Source: Streptomyces griseorubiginosus
Lineage (GTDB): Bacteria > Actinomycetota > Actinomycetes > Streptomycetales > Streptomycetaceae
Assembly: GCF_017614965.1 (NCBI RefSeq)
Contig: NZ_WVUG01000033.1
Coordinates: forward strand, 1-46,891
Length of the DNA stretch: 46,891 nucleotides
Direction: 5' to 3'
Shown here: in pieces, positions 7,519 through 15,388 of the stretch
Position numbering within the stretch: the first letter of the stretch is position 1
Layout: every line of letters starts with the position of its first letter
Program-made: the position numbers and the translations under genes
Notes under the pieces: model-generated
Databases searched by the model: none
Told to the model about the DNA's origin: nothing
Seen by the model: the letters and a program-made list of their open reading frames with translations, nothing else

Positions 7519-8364
7519 ACGGACCGGGGTCCCCGACGCCGCTTGGGCCGCGATCGGCAGGTCGCGCGTGCTCACCACCGCGATCACCGGGTAGCCCCCG
7601 GTCGTCGGATGGTCGGCCAGGAACACCACCGGCCTGCCGTCCGGAGGGACCTGGACCGCGCCCAGCACCATGCCCTCGCTGGGCAGTTCGCCCGGGCGGG
7701 CCCGTTCCAGGGCGGGGCCCTCCGTGCGCAGGCCGATGCGGTTGCTTGCGGGGGAGACGCGGTAGGTGCGGGACGTGAAGGTGTCGAGTGCCTCGCGCGT
7801 GAACCAGTCGTCGCGCGGACCCAGGGACACCCGCAGCACGAGTTCCGCCGGAGGCGCCGGTTGGGGAGCCACGTCCACGCGCGCGGGGACGGCACCGGGC
7901 GTGCCAAGGGGCAGCACCGTGCCGTCCGTGAGCGGCGGCGGCCCCAGCCCCGACAGGAGGTCCGTGGAACGGCTGCCCAGCACCGGCTCCACGGCGACGC
8001 CACCGGAGACGGCCACGTAACCGCGCACTCCGCAGACGACGGTTCCGACATCCAGCAGCGCGCCCGCGGGCACGCGCACCGCGGCGCCCCACGCGGCCGG
8101 GCGGCCGTCCACGGTGACAGGGCAGGGGGCCCCGGCGACCGCCACGGTGACCGTCGAACGGGGGCGCAGGGTACAGCCGTTGACCGTGGTCTCCAGGACG
8201 GCCGCGCCCGGCGGGTTGCCGACCAGGCGGTTGGCCAGGGCCGCCGTGGGGGCGTCGAGCGCGCCGGAGCGGGGGACGCCGAGTTGGGCGTGTCCGGGAC
8301 GGCCCTCGTCCTGGACGGTGGTCAGGGCCCCGGCCCGTACGACGACGAGCGCGCGGTCGGTCAT
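7495..8364 (-). CDS. pxpC: 5-oxoprolinase subunit PxpC (KipA/AHS2-like)
   Basis: This encodes 289 residues of the KipA/PxpC (allophanate hydrolase subunit 2) family, near full family length. Typical features are the N-terminal LTTVQDEGRPGHAQLGVP block, RSGALDAPTAALANRLVGN, and the central RGYVAVSGGVAVEPVLGSRS. With PxpB and PxpA it forms the ATP-dependent enzyme that opens 5-oxo-L-proline to glutamate. Start ATG 8364 overlaps the pxpB stop by four bases. The gene is last in the leftward operon, and its 3' end lies in a 28-base tandem repeat. Some family members are annotated as urea-amide hydrolases, but the pxpA neighbour supports oxoprolinase. Confidence 0.92.
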   Translation of the reverse strand: MTDRALVVVRAGALTTVQDEGRPGHAQLGVPRSGALDAPTAALANRLVGNPPGAAVLETTVNGCTLRPRSTVTVAVAGAPCPVTVDGRPAAWGAAVRVPAGALLDVGTVVCGVRGYVAVSGGVAVEPVLGSRSTDLLSGLGPPPLTDGTVLPLGTPGAVPARVDVAPQPAPPAELVLRVSLGPRDDWFTREALDTFTSRTYRVSPASNRIGLRTEGPALERARPGELPSEGMVLGAVQVPPDGRPVVFLADHPTTGGYPVIAVVSTRDLPIAAQAASGTPVRFVAVRRH

Positions 8365-8978
8365 GAGCCGGACACCGGGACGAAGCGGACACGCGTGCCG
8401 GGTGAGAGCAGTGCGGCCGGTACGCGCGCCTGGTCCCACAGGACGGTGTCCGTACGGCCGATCAGCTGCCAGCCGCCCGGTGACGACCGCGGGTACACGC
8501 CCGTGTAGGGGCCCGCCAGCGCCACCGAGCCCGCCGGCACAGACGTGCGCGGGGTGGCCCGGCGCGGGACGTCGTAGCGCCGCGGAAGACCGGTCAGATA
8601 GCCGAAGCCGGGGGCGAATCCGCAGAAGGCGACGCTGAACTCGGTGCCGGCGTGGATGCGGGCCGCCTCCCGTTCGGTGACGCCCCAGTGCGCGGCGACA
8701 TCGGCGAGGTCGGGGCCGTCGTACCGCACCGGGATCTCGACGACCTCACGCGCGCGTGGAGGAGCGGCCAGGGCCTCGGTGGCGGTCAGTTCGGCGGCCA
8801 GGCGGGAGCGGTCGGTGAGGCCGTCGAGGAGGACCGTGCGGGCAGCGGGGACGATCTCGCGGACCGACAGCGTGCCCTCCGCGCGGCGGCGCAGCAGGTC
8901 CGCGTGCAGGGCCTGGGCCTCCTCGCCGGAGGTGACCTCGACGAGCAGGGCGTCGTCGCCCACGGGCAGCGCCCTCAT
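8361..8978 (-). CDS. pxpB: 5-oxoprolinase subunit PxpB (KipI/AHS1-like)
   Basis: This encodes 205 residues. The AHS1/KipI signature region is complete: VEIPVRYDGPDLADVAAHWG, FCGFAPGFGYLTGLP, then VPAGSVALAGPYTGVYP and SPGGWQLIGRT. In Bacillus the homologue KipI was first described as a sporulation-kinase inhibitor; later work placed the family in the PxpABC 5-oxoprolinase. It overlaps the preceding pxpA stop and the following pxpC start by four bases each, consistent with a fixed-ratio complex. Confidence 0.93.
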   Translation of the reverse strand: MRALPVGDDALLVEVTSGEEAQALHADLLRRRAEGTLSVREIVPAARTVLLDGLTDRSRLAAELTATEALAAPPRAREVVEIPVRYDGPDLADVAAHWGVTEREAARIHAGTEFSVAFCGFAPGFGYLTGLPRRYDVPRRATPRTSVPAGSVALAGPYTGVYPRSSPGGWQLIGRTDTVLWDQARVPAALLSPGTRVRFVPVSGS

Positions 8979-9733
8979 GCGAACGCCTCCACCCGGACGC
9001 CGGACTCCTGCAGGCGCTGCCGGACCAGCCGGGCCAGGTCCACCGCGCCCGGTGTGTCCCCGTGCACACACAGGGAACGCGCGCGTACGTCCACGCGCGT
9101 GCCGGAGTGCGAGGTCACCGCTCCGTCGCGGGCCAGGCCCACCGAGCGCTCCACCACGGCCTCCGGATCGGTCACCACGGCACCGTCCCGGCCGCGCGGG
9201 ACGAGTGTGCCCTCCGCGGTGTAGGCGCGGTCCGCGAACGCCTCGGTGACGGCCGGCAGACCCGCCTTGCCGGCGTACTCCAGCAGCCGCGAGCCCGGCA
9301 GGCCGAGCACGGGCAGGGACGGGTCGGCGAGCCGTACGCCGTCCACCACCGCGCCGGCCTGCTCCTCGTCGTGCACGACGCGGTTGTAGAGCGCGCCGTG
9401 CGGTTTGACGTACGACACGCGCGTGCCCGCAGCGCGCGCGAAGACCTCCAGGGCGCCGATCTGATAGGCGACCTCGGCCGTGAGCTCCGCGGGCGGCACG
9501 TCCATCGCGCGCCGCCCGAAGCCCGCGAGGTCCCGGTAGGAGACCTGGGCGCCGACCCGCACACCGCGCTCCGCGGCCAGCTCGCACACCCGCCGCATGG
9601 TGGCCGCGTCCCCGGCGTGGAAGCCGCAGGCCACGTTGGCGCTGGTGACGACGGACAGCAGCCGCTCGTCGTCGGTCAGCCGCCAGCGGCCGAAGCCCTC
9701 GCCGAGGTCGGCGTTCAGATCGATCGAGGCCAT
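8975..9733 (-). CDS. pxpA: 5-oxoprolinase subunit PxpA (LamB/YcsF family)
   Basis: This encodes 252 residues, the normal family length. The N-terminus IDLNADLGEGFGRW is the family hallmark, followed by NVACGFHAGD and KPHGALYN with conserved His residues and a C-terminal LCVHGDTPGA segment. It is the catalytic-type subunit of the three-part, ATP-dependent 5-oxoprolinase, which converts a damage or salvage product of glutamine, glutamate and peptides back to glutamate. Ribosome site AGAAGGATCC immediately precedes ATG 9733. It lies 55 bases after the DUF1445 gene in the same operon. Confidence 0.95.
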   Translation of the reverse strand: MASIDLNADLGEGFGRWRLTDDERLLSVVTSANVACGFHAGDAATMRRVCELAAERGVRVGAQVSYRDLAGFGRRAMDVPPAELTAEVAYQIGALEVFARAAGTRVSYVKPHGALYNRVVHDEEQAGAVVDGVRLADPSLPVLGLPGSRLLEYAGKAGLPAVTEAFADRAYTAEGTLVPRGRDGAVVTDPEAVVERSVGLARDGAVTSHSGTRVDVRARSLCVHGDTPGAVDLARLVRQRLQESGVRVEAFA

Positions 9734-9788
9734 GGATCCTTCTTTTTCTCGCGGAGTGGACGCTTGGTCCGTGGAGCGGGCGGATTTC

Positions 9789-10634
9789 TCAGAGCACGCG
9801 GTACTGCGTGTCGCGGGCGTCGGTCAGGAACATCTGCCCCGGGGCGTGGGTGATGGCGAACGGTGGGCGGGAGGCCGTCACCGCGGCCTGCGGGGTCACA
9901 CCGCACGCCCAGAACACCGGGATGTCGTCCGGTGCCAGATCCACCGGGTCGCCGAAGTCGGGGCGGCCGAGGTCCTCGATGCCGAGCGCCGACGGATCAC
10001 CGCAGTGGACGGGGCCGCCGTGCACGGCCGGGAGCAGGCTGCTCTCCCGGATCGCCGCCGCCAGGTGCTCGGGCGGCACCGGGCGCATGGACACCACCAT
10101 CGGGCCGCGCAGCCGCCCCGCCGGGTGGCACTGACGGCTCGTCACGTACATCGGGACGTTGCGGCCCTGCTCGACATGGCGGATCGGGACGCCTGCCTCG
10201 GCCAGCGCCCACTCGAAGGTGAAGCTGCAGCCGATCAGGAAGGACACCAGGTCCTCGCGCCAGTACCCGCGCACGTCCGTCGGCTCGTCCACCAACTCTC
10301 CGTCCCGCCACACCCGGTAGCGCGGCAGATCGGTGCGCAGGTCCGCGCCCTCGGCGAGGGTGCTGGTCCAGGACCCGGCGTCGGTGACCTCGAGCACCGG
10401 GCAGGGCTTGGGGTTGCGCTGGCCGAACAGCAGCATCTCGTACGCCCAGTCGGCGGGCAGCGAGATCAGGTTGACCTGGGTGTAGCCGGCCGCGACCCCG
10501 GCGGTCGGGCCGCAGAGCCCTTCCCGGAAGCGGGCGCGGGCGGTTCGCGGGCTCCACGCGTGCGCGTGCTCGTCGATGAGCACCAGGGGGCGGTCGTCGG
10601 TCACGGTCGAGGTGAGGTTCTCGGTCCGGTTCAC
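9789..10634 (-). CDS. DUF1445 (YcsI family) putative hydro-lyase / D-glutamate cyclase
   Basis: This encodes 281 residues from GTG 10634, which overlaps the stop of the permease gene (GTGA). Family motifs include [46 protein letters not shown] and the C-terminal [11 protein letters not shown] with ITHAPGQMF. The family is often labelled putative hydro-lyase. One eukaryotic relative is part of the D-glutamate cyclase that forms 5-oxo-D-proline. Lying between a permease and pxpABC, a role in making or processing 5-oxoproline is a reasonable inference. Stereochemistry is a problem, because PxpABC is known to use the L form, so the reaction is not settled. Confidence 0.85.
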   Translation of the reverse strand: MNRTENLTSTVTDDRPLVLIDEHAHAWSPRTARARFREGLCGPTAGVAAGYTQVNLISLPADWAYEMLLFGQRNPKPCPVLEVTDAGSWTSTLAEGADLRTDLPRYRVWRDGELVDEPTDVRGYWREDLVSFLIGCSFTFEWALAEAGVPIRHVEQGRNVPMYVTSRQCHPAGRLRGPMVVSMRPVPPEHLAAAIRESSLLPAVHGGPVHCGDPSALGIEDLGRPDFGDPVDLAPDDIPVFWACGVTPQAAVTASRPPFAITHAPGQMFLTDARDTQYRVL

Positions 10635-11926
10635 GCCAGTTCCCTCCCGCGCGTTTCCGGCAGGCCCAGGAGCGCCAGCGCCGCGAGGCCGTAACCGATC
10701 GCGCCGAACACCAGCGCACCGCCCACGCCCCAGCTGTCGGCCAGGAAACCGACCGCGGTGGGGAAGACGGCTCCCACCGCGCGCCCGGTGTTGTACGTGA
10801 AGCCCTGTCCGGTACCGCGCACCGCCGTCGGGTAGAGCTCGCTCAGATAGGAGCCGAATCCGCTGAAGATCGCCGACATGCAGAACCCGAGCGGGAAACC
10901 GAGCACCAGGAGCAGCGTGTTGGCGCCGTGCGGGATGTTCGCGTACGCCAGGATGCAGATCGCCGACAGCAGCGCGAACAGCCAGATGTTGCGCCGGCGG
11001 CCCAGCCGGTCGGTGAGATAGCCGCCGGTGAGATAGCCGAGGAAGGCGCCGGAGATGAGGAACGTCAGGTAGCCGCCGGTTCCGACCACCGACAGGCCCC
11101 GGTCCGTCTTCAGGTACGTCGGGACCCAGGTGGCAAGCGTGTAGTAGCCGCCCTGCACGCCCGTGGACAGCAGTCCGGCGAAGACCGTGGTGCGCAGCAG
11201 ACCGGGTTTGAAGATCGCGGCGAACGAACCCTTCTCCGCGCTCCTCTCCCGGACCGCGACCGCCTGTGGGGCGTCGTGCACCCGGCGCCGCATCCAGATC
11301 ACCAGCAGGGCCGGCAGCGCACCGGTCCAGAACATGATCCGCCAGGCCAGGTCGTCTCCGGCGAACGAGAACACCAGGGTGTACACGACGGCGGCCAGCG
11401 CCCAGCCCACGGCCCACGAACTCTGGACCGCCCCCAGGGTGCGGCCGCGGTGCCTCGCGCTCGCGTACTCGGCGACCAGGATCGCGCCGACCGCCCACTC
11501 GCCGCCGAAGCCGAGGCCCTGCAAAGCCCGGAACACCAGCAACGTCTCGTAGGTGGGCGCGAATCCGCAGGCCACGGTGAAGACGGCGTACGTGATCACC
11601 GTGATCATCAGGGCCCTGACCCGGCCGAACCGGTCCGCCACCACGCCGGCGACGGCGCCGCCGACCGCGGAGACCACCAGCGTGACCGTCGTGAAGAGGC
11701 CGGTCTGCCCGCTGTCCAGACCGAAGTACGCGGCCAGCGCCACCATGCTCAGCGGCAGCGTGAAGTAGTCGTACGAATCCAGGGCATAGCCGCCGAACGC
11801 GCCGGCGAACGCACGCCGGCCGCGCGGACCGAGGGCGCGCAGCCAGCCCAACGCGCCGTCGTGCTCGGTGAGTTCGGCACCCGACGCGCCGGTGGACAGG
11901 GCTTGCGGTGGAGGGGTCGTGCTCAT
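10631..11926 (-). CDS. MFS permease (metabolite:H+ symporter type)
   Basis: This encodes 431 residues with about twelve hydrophobic helices. The first helix region has [15 protein letters not shown], the loop 2-3 motif A appears as DRFGRVRA, and a mid-protein partner as DRLGRRRN. It resembles the SHS/AAHS/MHS group of organic-acid symporters. I chose ATG 11926 (with GAGGTG upstream) over the much longer open frame, which would run through the promoter and into the divergent regulator. As the first gene of the operon with DUF1445 and pxpABC, it probably imports 5-oxoproline, D-glutamate or a related acid; this is inferred from context. Confidence 0.88.
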   Translation of the reverse strand: MSTTPPPQALSTGASGAELTEHDGALGWLRALGPRGRRAFAGAFGGYALDSYDYFTLPLSMVALAAYFGLDSGQTGLFTTVTLVVSAVGGAVAGVVADRFGRVRALMITVITYAVFTVACGFAPTYETLLVFRALQGLGFGGEWAVGAILVAEYASARHRGRTLGAVQSSWAVGWALAAVVYTLVFSFAGDDLAWRIMFWTGALPALLVIWMRRRVHDAPQAVAVRERSAEKGSFAAIFKPGLLRTTVFAGLLSTGVQGGYYTLATWVPTYLKTDRGLSVVGTGGYLTFLISGAFLGYLTGGYLTDRLGRRRNIWLFALLSAICILAYANIPHGANTLLLVLGFPLGFCMSAIFSGFGSYLSELYPTAVRGTGQGFTYNTGRAVGAVFPTAVGFLADSWGVGGALVFGAIGYGLAALALLGLPETRGRELA

Positions 11927-11989
11927 GGGCACCTCGCAGAGGGAGGACGGAGGGTGCGGAGCTGAGCCGTGCGGTGAGCAGTAAGGTAG

Positions 11990-12008
11990 AGGATCGTTCA
12001 ACGATCCT
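11990..12008. promoter_or_regulatory. Perfect palindromic operator for the FadR-type regulator
   Basis: AGGATCGTTCAACGATCCT is a perfect inverted repeat with 9-base arms around a single C. It lies 64 bases from the permease start and 49 bases before the regulator start. The core TCGTTCAACGA fits the t.GT-n-AC.a layout of FadR-subfamily operators. It most likely controls both the permease-pxp operon and the regulator's own gene. Confidence 0.7.
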
Positions 12009-12056
12009 TCAATACCCGCGTTGTTTCGTTCTCCTGTGTGCGATTGAATTCCGGGC

Positions 12057-12758
12057 ATGGCAGAGCAGCTGAGCGGACTGGCCGACGACCGCGCCCTCCT
12101 CGGTCGCACCAGTACCGCCGAACGGGTCTCGGACATCCTCAGGAGCCGGATCGCCGAGGGGTTCTTCCCGCCAGGCACCCGGCTGTCGGAGGACAGCATC
12201 GGCGGCGCCCTCGGGGTCTCCCGCAACACCCTGCGCGAGGCGTTCCGCCTGCTCACCCACGAACGCCTGCTGGTCCACGAACTCAACCGGGGCGTCTTCG
12301 TCCGGGTGCTCACCGTCGAGGACGTCGAGGACATCTACCGCACCCGCGCTCTTGTCGAGTGCGCCGTCGTACGCGGCCTCGGCGACCCGCCGTACGACCT
12401 CGACGCGCTCGCCCAGGCCGTGGACGAGGGGCGGCGGGCGGCGCGCGAAGGTGACTGGAAAGCGGTGGGTACCGCCAACATCCACTTCCACCGCGAGTTG
12501 GTGTCCCTGGCCGGCAGCGCCCGCACCGACGAACTGATGCGCAGCGTCTTCGCCGAACTCCGCCTCGCCTTCCACGTCGTGGACGACCCCAGGGCCCTCC
12601 ACGAGCCGTACCTCACCCGCAACGAACAGATCCTGCGGGCGCTCCAGGCGGGCGAGAGGGCGTCGGCGGAGGAACTGCTCGCCGTCTACCTCGCCGACTC
12701 ACTCGAACGAGTGGTCGAGGTGTACCGGAGAAGGGTCGGCGCGGAGGACGCCCTCTAA
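12057..12758 (+). CDS. GntR-family regulator, FadR/FCD subgroup
   Basis: This encodes 233 residues. A GntR winged helix-turn-helix occupies about residues 20-90, with AERVSDILRSRIAEG, FFPPGTRLSEDSIGGALGVS and RNTLREAFRLLTHERLL. An all-helical FCD ligand domain follows (about 95-225), including FHRELVSLAGSARTDELM with a conserved His. FCD regulators sense small carboxylic acids, often bound with a metal ion. It faces away from the permease/DUF1445/pxpABC operon with a perfect palindrome in between, so it is probably its local repressor, responding to 5-oxoproline or a relative. Its last codons lie in a short direct repeat. Confidence 0.93.
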   Translation: MAEQLSGLADDRALLGRTSTAERVSDILRSRIAEGFFPPGTRLSEDSIGGALGVSRNTLREAFRLLTHERLLVHELNRGVFVRVLTVEDVEDIYRTRALVECAVVRGLGDPPYDLDALAQAVDEGRRAAREGDWKAVGTANIHFHRELVSLAGSARTDELMRSVFAELRLAFHVVDDPRALHEPYLTRNEQILRALQAGERASAEELLAVYLADSLERVVEVYRRRVGAEDAL

Positions 12759-12777
12759 GGCCGCGGAGGACGCCCTC
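12741..12777. repeat. 15-base direct repeat at the gntR stop
   Basis: GCGGAGGACGCCCTC occurs at 12741-12755 (end of the gntR frame) and again at 12763-12777 just after the stop, with a 22-base period. A further run of near-identical ten- to eleven-base CACCTCCAGGG units follows. It looks like replication slippage at the gene end. Confidence 0.7.
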
Positions 12778-12802
12778 CAAGGCACCTCCAGGGCACCTCC
12801 AG

Positions 12803-12846
12803 GGCGCCTCCGGTGCTGCGGAGCAGTCACGACGAGGGGAGGCGCC
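12803..12846. terminator. Possible terminator stem after gntR
   Basis: GGCGCCTCC (12803-12811) pairs perfectly with GGAGGCGCC (12838-12846) across a 26-base loop. There is no T-run. It could end gntR transcription, but it is not a classical intrinsic terminator. Confidence 0.35.
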
Positions 12847-12903
12847 GGGTGGCCGTACTCGTCGTTTGGGGAGTTGTCAGACCCACCACCTAGTCTGTGC
12901 ACC

Positions 12904-14430
12904 GTGACTTCGCCTGCATCGACGGACAGCGTTCCGCCCCAGTTCAGCGCGGGGCCGCGCCCCGCGCCGGGCCCGGCCGCCGACGAGGGACTGGCGCGGC
13001 GGCTGCGCGCGCTCGCCTGCACCGCGCCGCTGCACGACCTGGACGCGCGCAAGGCCAACCTGGCGGGCGAGTACTCGGTGTACGGCATGGCGGAGGTCGC
13101 CCTCGCCGCCATCGACCTGGTCACCCTGAACATGGACTTCGACACGGGCGCCGACCACGACCAGATCGTCGCCCGGCTCATCCCGCGCATCGCCGCGCAG
13201 GCCCCGCAGCGGCCGGTCGCCGAGCACGAGCGCGTGGCCCGCTGGGTCCTGGAGAACCTGATCAACGTCGGCAGCGTCGACCGCGGCTTCCGGGCGGTGT
13301 ACGGCACGTTCACGACGGACGGCAGCTATGTCCGCCGTGACTACGACTTCAAACTGATCGAGGAGGTGCCAGGCCCCGGCGGCACGGTCTATCTCCGCAC
13401 CACGGACGAGGCGGTCAACGTCCTGGTCGGCGCCCTGGACACCGACGTCACCAGCGCCCAGATCGCCGCCGAGGTCAAGCTCGAGGTCCTGATCAACCGG
13501 GGGCGGCTGGCGGACGCCCAGCTCGCCGCCGAACAGGCCCGCTACCGCACCGTGCAGTACTCGGAGACCCTGCGCCGCGCCCTGGACGCGACCCGGCGCA
13601 ACGTCCGCGCGGTGGACTGGCTCAACTCCGTGCCCGACATGATCGCCGAGGCGCTGGACCACGTGGCCGACCGCTACCGCCACGAGAACGCGATCCTCAC
13701 CAACATCCGCAAGGCGCGGGACGAGACGGAGGAGGCCGAGCACAAGCGGCGGGCCGCCGAACTCGTCGACATCGTCAAGGACTGCATCCGACGGCACACG
13801 CAGTTGCAGTCGCGACTGCTGGAGGCGGGCCCGCTCTTCCGCGCCGAGCAGGACCGGCAGGCGTTCGCGACGCCCATGGCGTCCTCCGGGATCGACCTCT
13901 ACGGCCACCTGGTCGCCCCCGTGCTGCCGTTGCCGCTGGAGCAGGCGGTCCGGGTCACGGACGCGTTCTTCGCACGCGGAACGGGACTGCGGACACCGGT
14001 GTCGGTACGGGTGGGCGATCTCGTCGACATACTGCTGACGCCTCCGGTGGAGCGGGAGCACCTCGGCGCGGAGATGCCGGAGCCGGATCTGATCGCGACG
14101 CCGGACGACAGCCGGTTCAGCGAGGAGCAACTGGCGGCGGCGACGGAGCTGCTGGACCTGCCGGCCGACGCGCCCCGCCGGCTGTCGGGGCTGCTGGCGG
14201 AGGCGCGTCGGCTGGACCCGGAACTGCCGTACCTGGTGGCCCTGTTGGCGGTGCACGCGGCGAGTCCGCCGGTCGGAACCGCCTACCGGCAGGGCGAGGA
14301 GAAGCTGCTGTTCGCCGTGGACGACGGGACGGAGCTGGACGATCCCGAGTTCGGCGGCGCCGACCTGATCGTGGGGACGGCCCTGCTGGACGCGGCCGGA
14401 ATGGCGGCGGACCGGACGGAAGCAGCATGA
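12904..14430 (+). CDS. Kleisin-like subunit of a condensin-like complex (MukF/JetA type)
   Basis: This encodes 508 residues from GTG 12904. No ribosome site precedes it and a -10-like TAGTCT ends seven bases before the GTG, so the message may be leaderless. The N-terminal part is predicted helical, with a winged-helix-like character. Residues about 212-315 form long charged helices (RYRTVQYSETLRRALDATRR onward to KRRAAELVDIVKDCI), like the neck or helical-bundle region of MukF-type kleisins. A smaller C-terminal domain follows. It heads an operon with a small winged-helix-like protein and a giant SMC-like ATPase, the gene order expected for JetA-JetB-JetC or MksF-E-B. Assignment rests on order, size and helix pattern, not on a recognised motif. 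Confidence 0.6.
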   Translation: MTSPASTDSVPPQFSAGPRPAPGPAADEGLARRLRALACTAPLHDLDARKANLAGEYSVYGMAEVALAAIDLVTLNMDFDTGADHDQIVARLIPRIAAQAPQRPVAEHERVARWVLENLINVGSVDRGFRAVYGTFTTDGSYVRRDYDFKLIEEVPGPGGTVYLRTTDEAVNVLVGALDTDVTSAQIAAEVKLEVLINRGRLADAQLAAEQARYRTVQYSETLRRALDATRRNVRAVDWLNSVPDMIAEALDHVADRYRHENAILTNIRKARDETEEAEHKRRAAELVDIVKDCIRRHTQLQSRLLEAGPLFRAEQDRQAFATPMASSGIDLYGHLVAPVLPLPLEQAVRVTDAFFARGTGLRTPVSVRVGDLVDILLTPPVEREHLGAEMPEPDLIATPDDSRFSEEQLAAATELLDLPADAPRRLSGLLAEARRLDPELPYLVALLAVHAASPPVGTAYRQGEEKLLFAVDDGTELDDPEFGGADLIVGTALLDAAGMAADRTEAA

Positions 14431-14465
14431 GTGGACGACAGCGCGACAAGGAGCCCGAGCAGTGA
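14427..14465 (+). other. Twelve-codon overlapping mini-frame between kleisin and MukE-like genes
   Basis: ATG at 14427 overlaps the kleisin stop (ATGA) and its TGA overlaps the next GTG start (GTGA). The frame encodes MSGRQRDKEPEQ and contains the AAGGAG used by the next gene. It could pass terminating ribosomes from one gene to the next. It may also be coincidence. Confidence 0.3.
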
Positions 14466-15352
14466 CCGAGCACATCGAGTGGAGTGACACGGAGGCCCCG
14501 GCCCCGTCGGCCCCGAGTGCCGTCACGCCCGCCGACGCCGCCGACGCGGCCCGGCTCGTCGCCTTCGGGCTGCAGCCCAAACTGCAGCCGGCGCGGGACC
14601 AGGAGTACGCGGAACTGCTGCGGCGCTACCGGGAGGACCCGGCGTTCGCGCGGCTCGCGGACGCCGTGGCCGCCGGACTCGGGCTGGTGGTGCTGGAGGT
14701 CTCCCCGCGCGCGGGGATGGCCGTGACGGCCGCCGAGGACTCGGTGTTCGCGGTGCGCATGGGTGACTACGCGCGTCGTACGTCCGCCGACGGCGGGGAC
14801 CGGTTCCTGCACGGGCTGGCCCATCTCGCCGTCGCCGCCATGGCGTTCCCGCGCCCGGAGGACCTCGCCGACGACGGGTACATCGGGCGCGTGACGGTCA
14901 ACGGCGTCGACGCCTTCGTACGGCAGGCGTGCCGGCGGCTGGAGGAACGCGCCGAGGAACAGGGCGAGAACACCGACCCGGCCACGGACGCGCCCGGCCT
15001 GCAGGCCGCGTGGCGGATCTGGGTGAGACGCAGCGCGGCCGGCGCCACCAAGGACGCCCGCAGACTCGCCGGTTCCACGACCGGCATCGTCGGCAAGGCG
15101 GTCGCCTTCCTCACCGACTCCGGCTTCCTGCAGCGCACCGGCGACGACAACGGCGGCACCTACCGCACCACGGCCCGCTACCAGCTCCAGGTGCGGGACA
15201 TGGCGGGCAGCGCCGCGATGGCCGAACTGCTGGAGCTGGGCGTGGTCCCGGTGACGGACGGCACCCCCACCCTGCTGCCGCCCCAGGACGGTGAGGACCT
15301 GGACCTGGCGGCCGACGCCGGGCTGCCGTTCCACTCCTCCACGCCCTCCTGA
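14462..15352 (+). CDS. MukE/MksE/JetB-like subunit
   Basis: This encodes 296 residues from GTG 14462, with AAGGAG eight bases upstream. The middle of the protein (about residues 60-230) holds helix-strand patterns fitting two winged-helix modules, for example FLHGLAHLAVAAMAF and VGKAVAFLTDSGFLQR followed by YRTTARYQLQVRDMAG. The N-terminus is acidic and the C-terminus is low complexity. Second place in the operon, between a kleisin-like and an SMC-like protein, matches the MukE/JetB position. It would bind the kleisin and regulate DNA loading. Family membership is an inference from context and size. Confidence 0.58.
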   Translation: MTEHIEWSDTEAPAPSAPSAVTPADAADAARLVAFGLQPKLQPARDQEYAELLRRYREDPAFARLADAVAAGLGLVVLEVSPRAGMAVTAAEDSVFAVRMGDYARRTSADGGDRFLHGLAHLAVAAMAFPRPEDLADDGYIGRVTVNGVDAFVRQACRRLEERAEEQGENTDPATDAPGLQAAWRIWVRRSAAGATKDARRLAGSTTGIVGKAVAFLTDSGFLQRTGDDNGGTYRTTARYQLQVRDMAGSAAMAELLELGVVPVTDGTPTLLPPQDGEDLDLAADAGLPFHSSTPS

Positions 15353-15388
15353 ACCCCCCGACCTGCCGAAGACCTACGAGAGTCCGCC

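Noticed and set aside
5585..8392. Minus-strand open frame of 935 codons
   Set aside because: It spans the glycosyltransferase, SGNH and pxpC genes in another frame and has no domain.
9062..10694. Plus-strand open frames opposite pxpA and the DUF1445 gene
   Set aside because: They have no domain and lie opposite well-recognised families.
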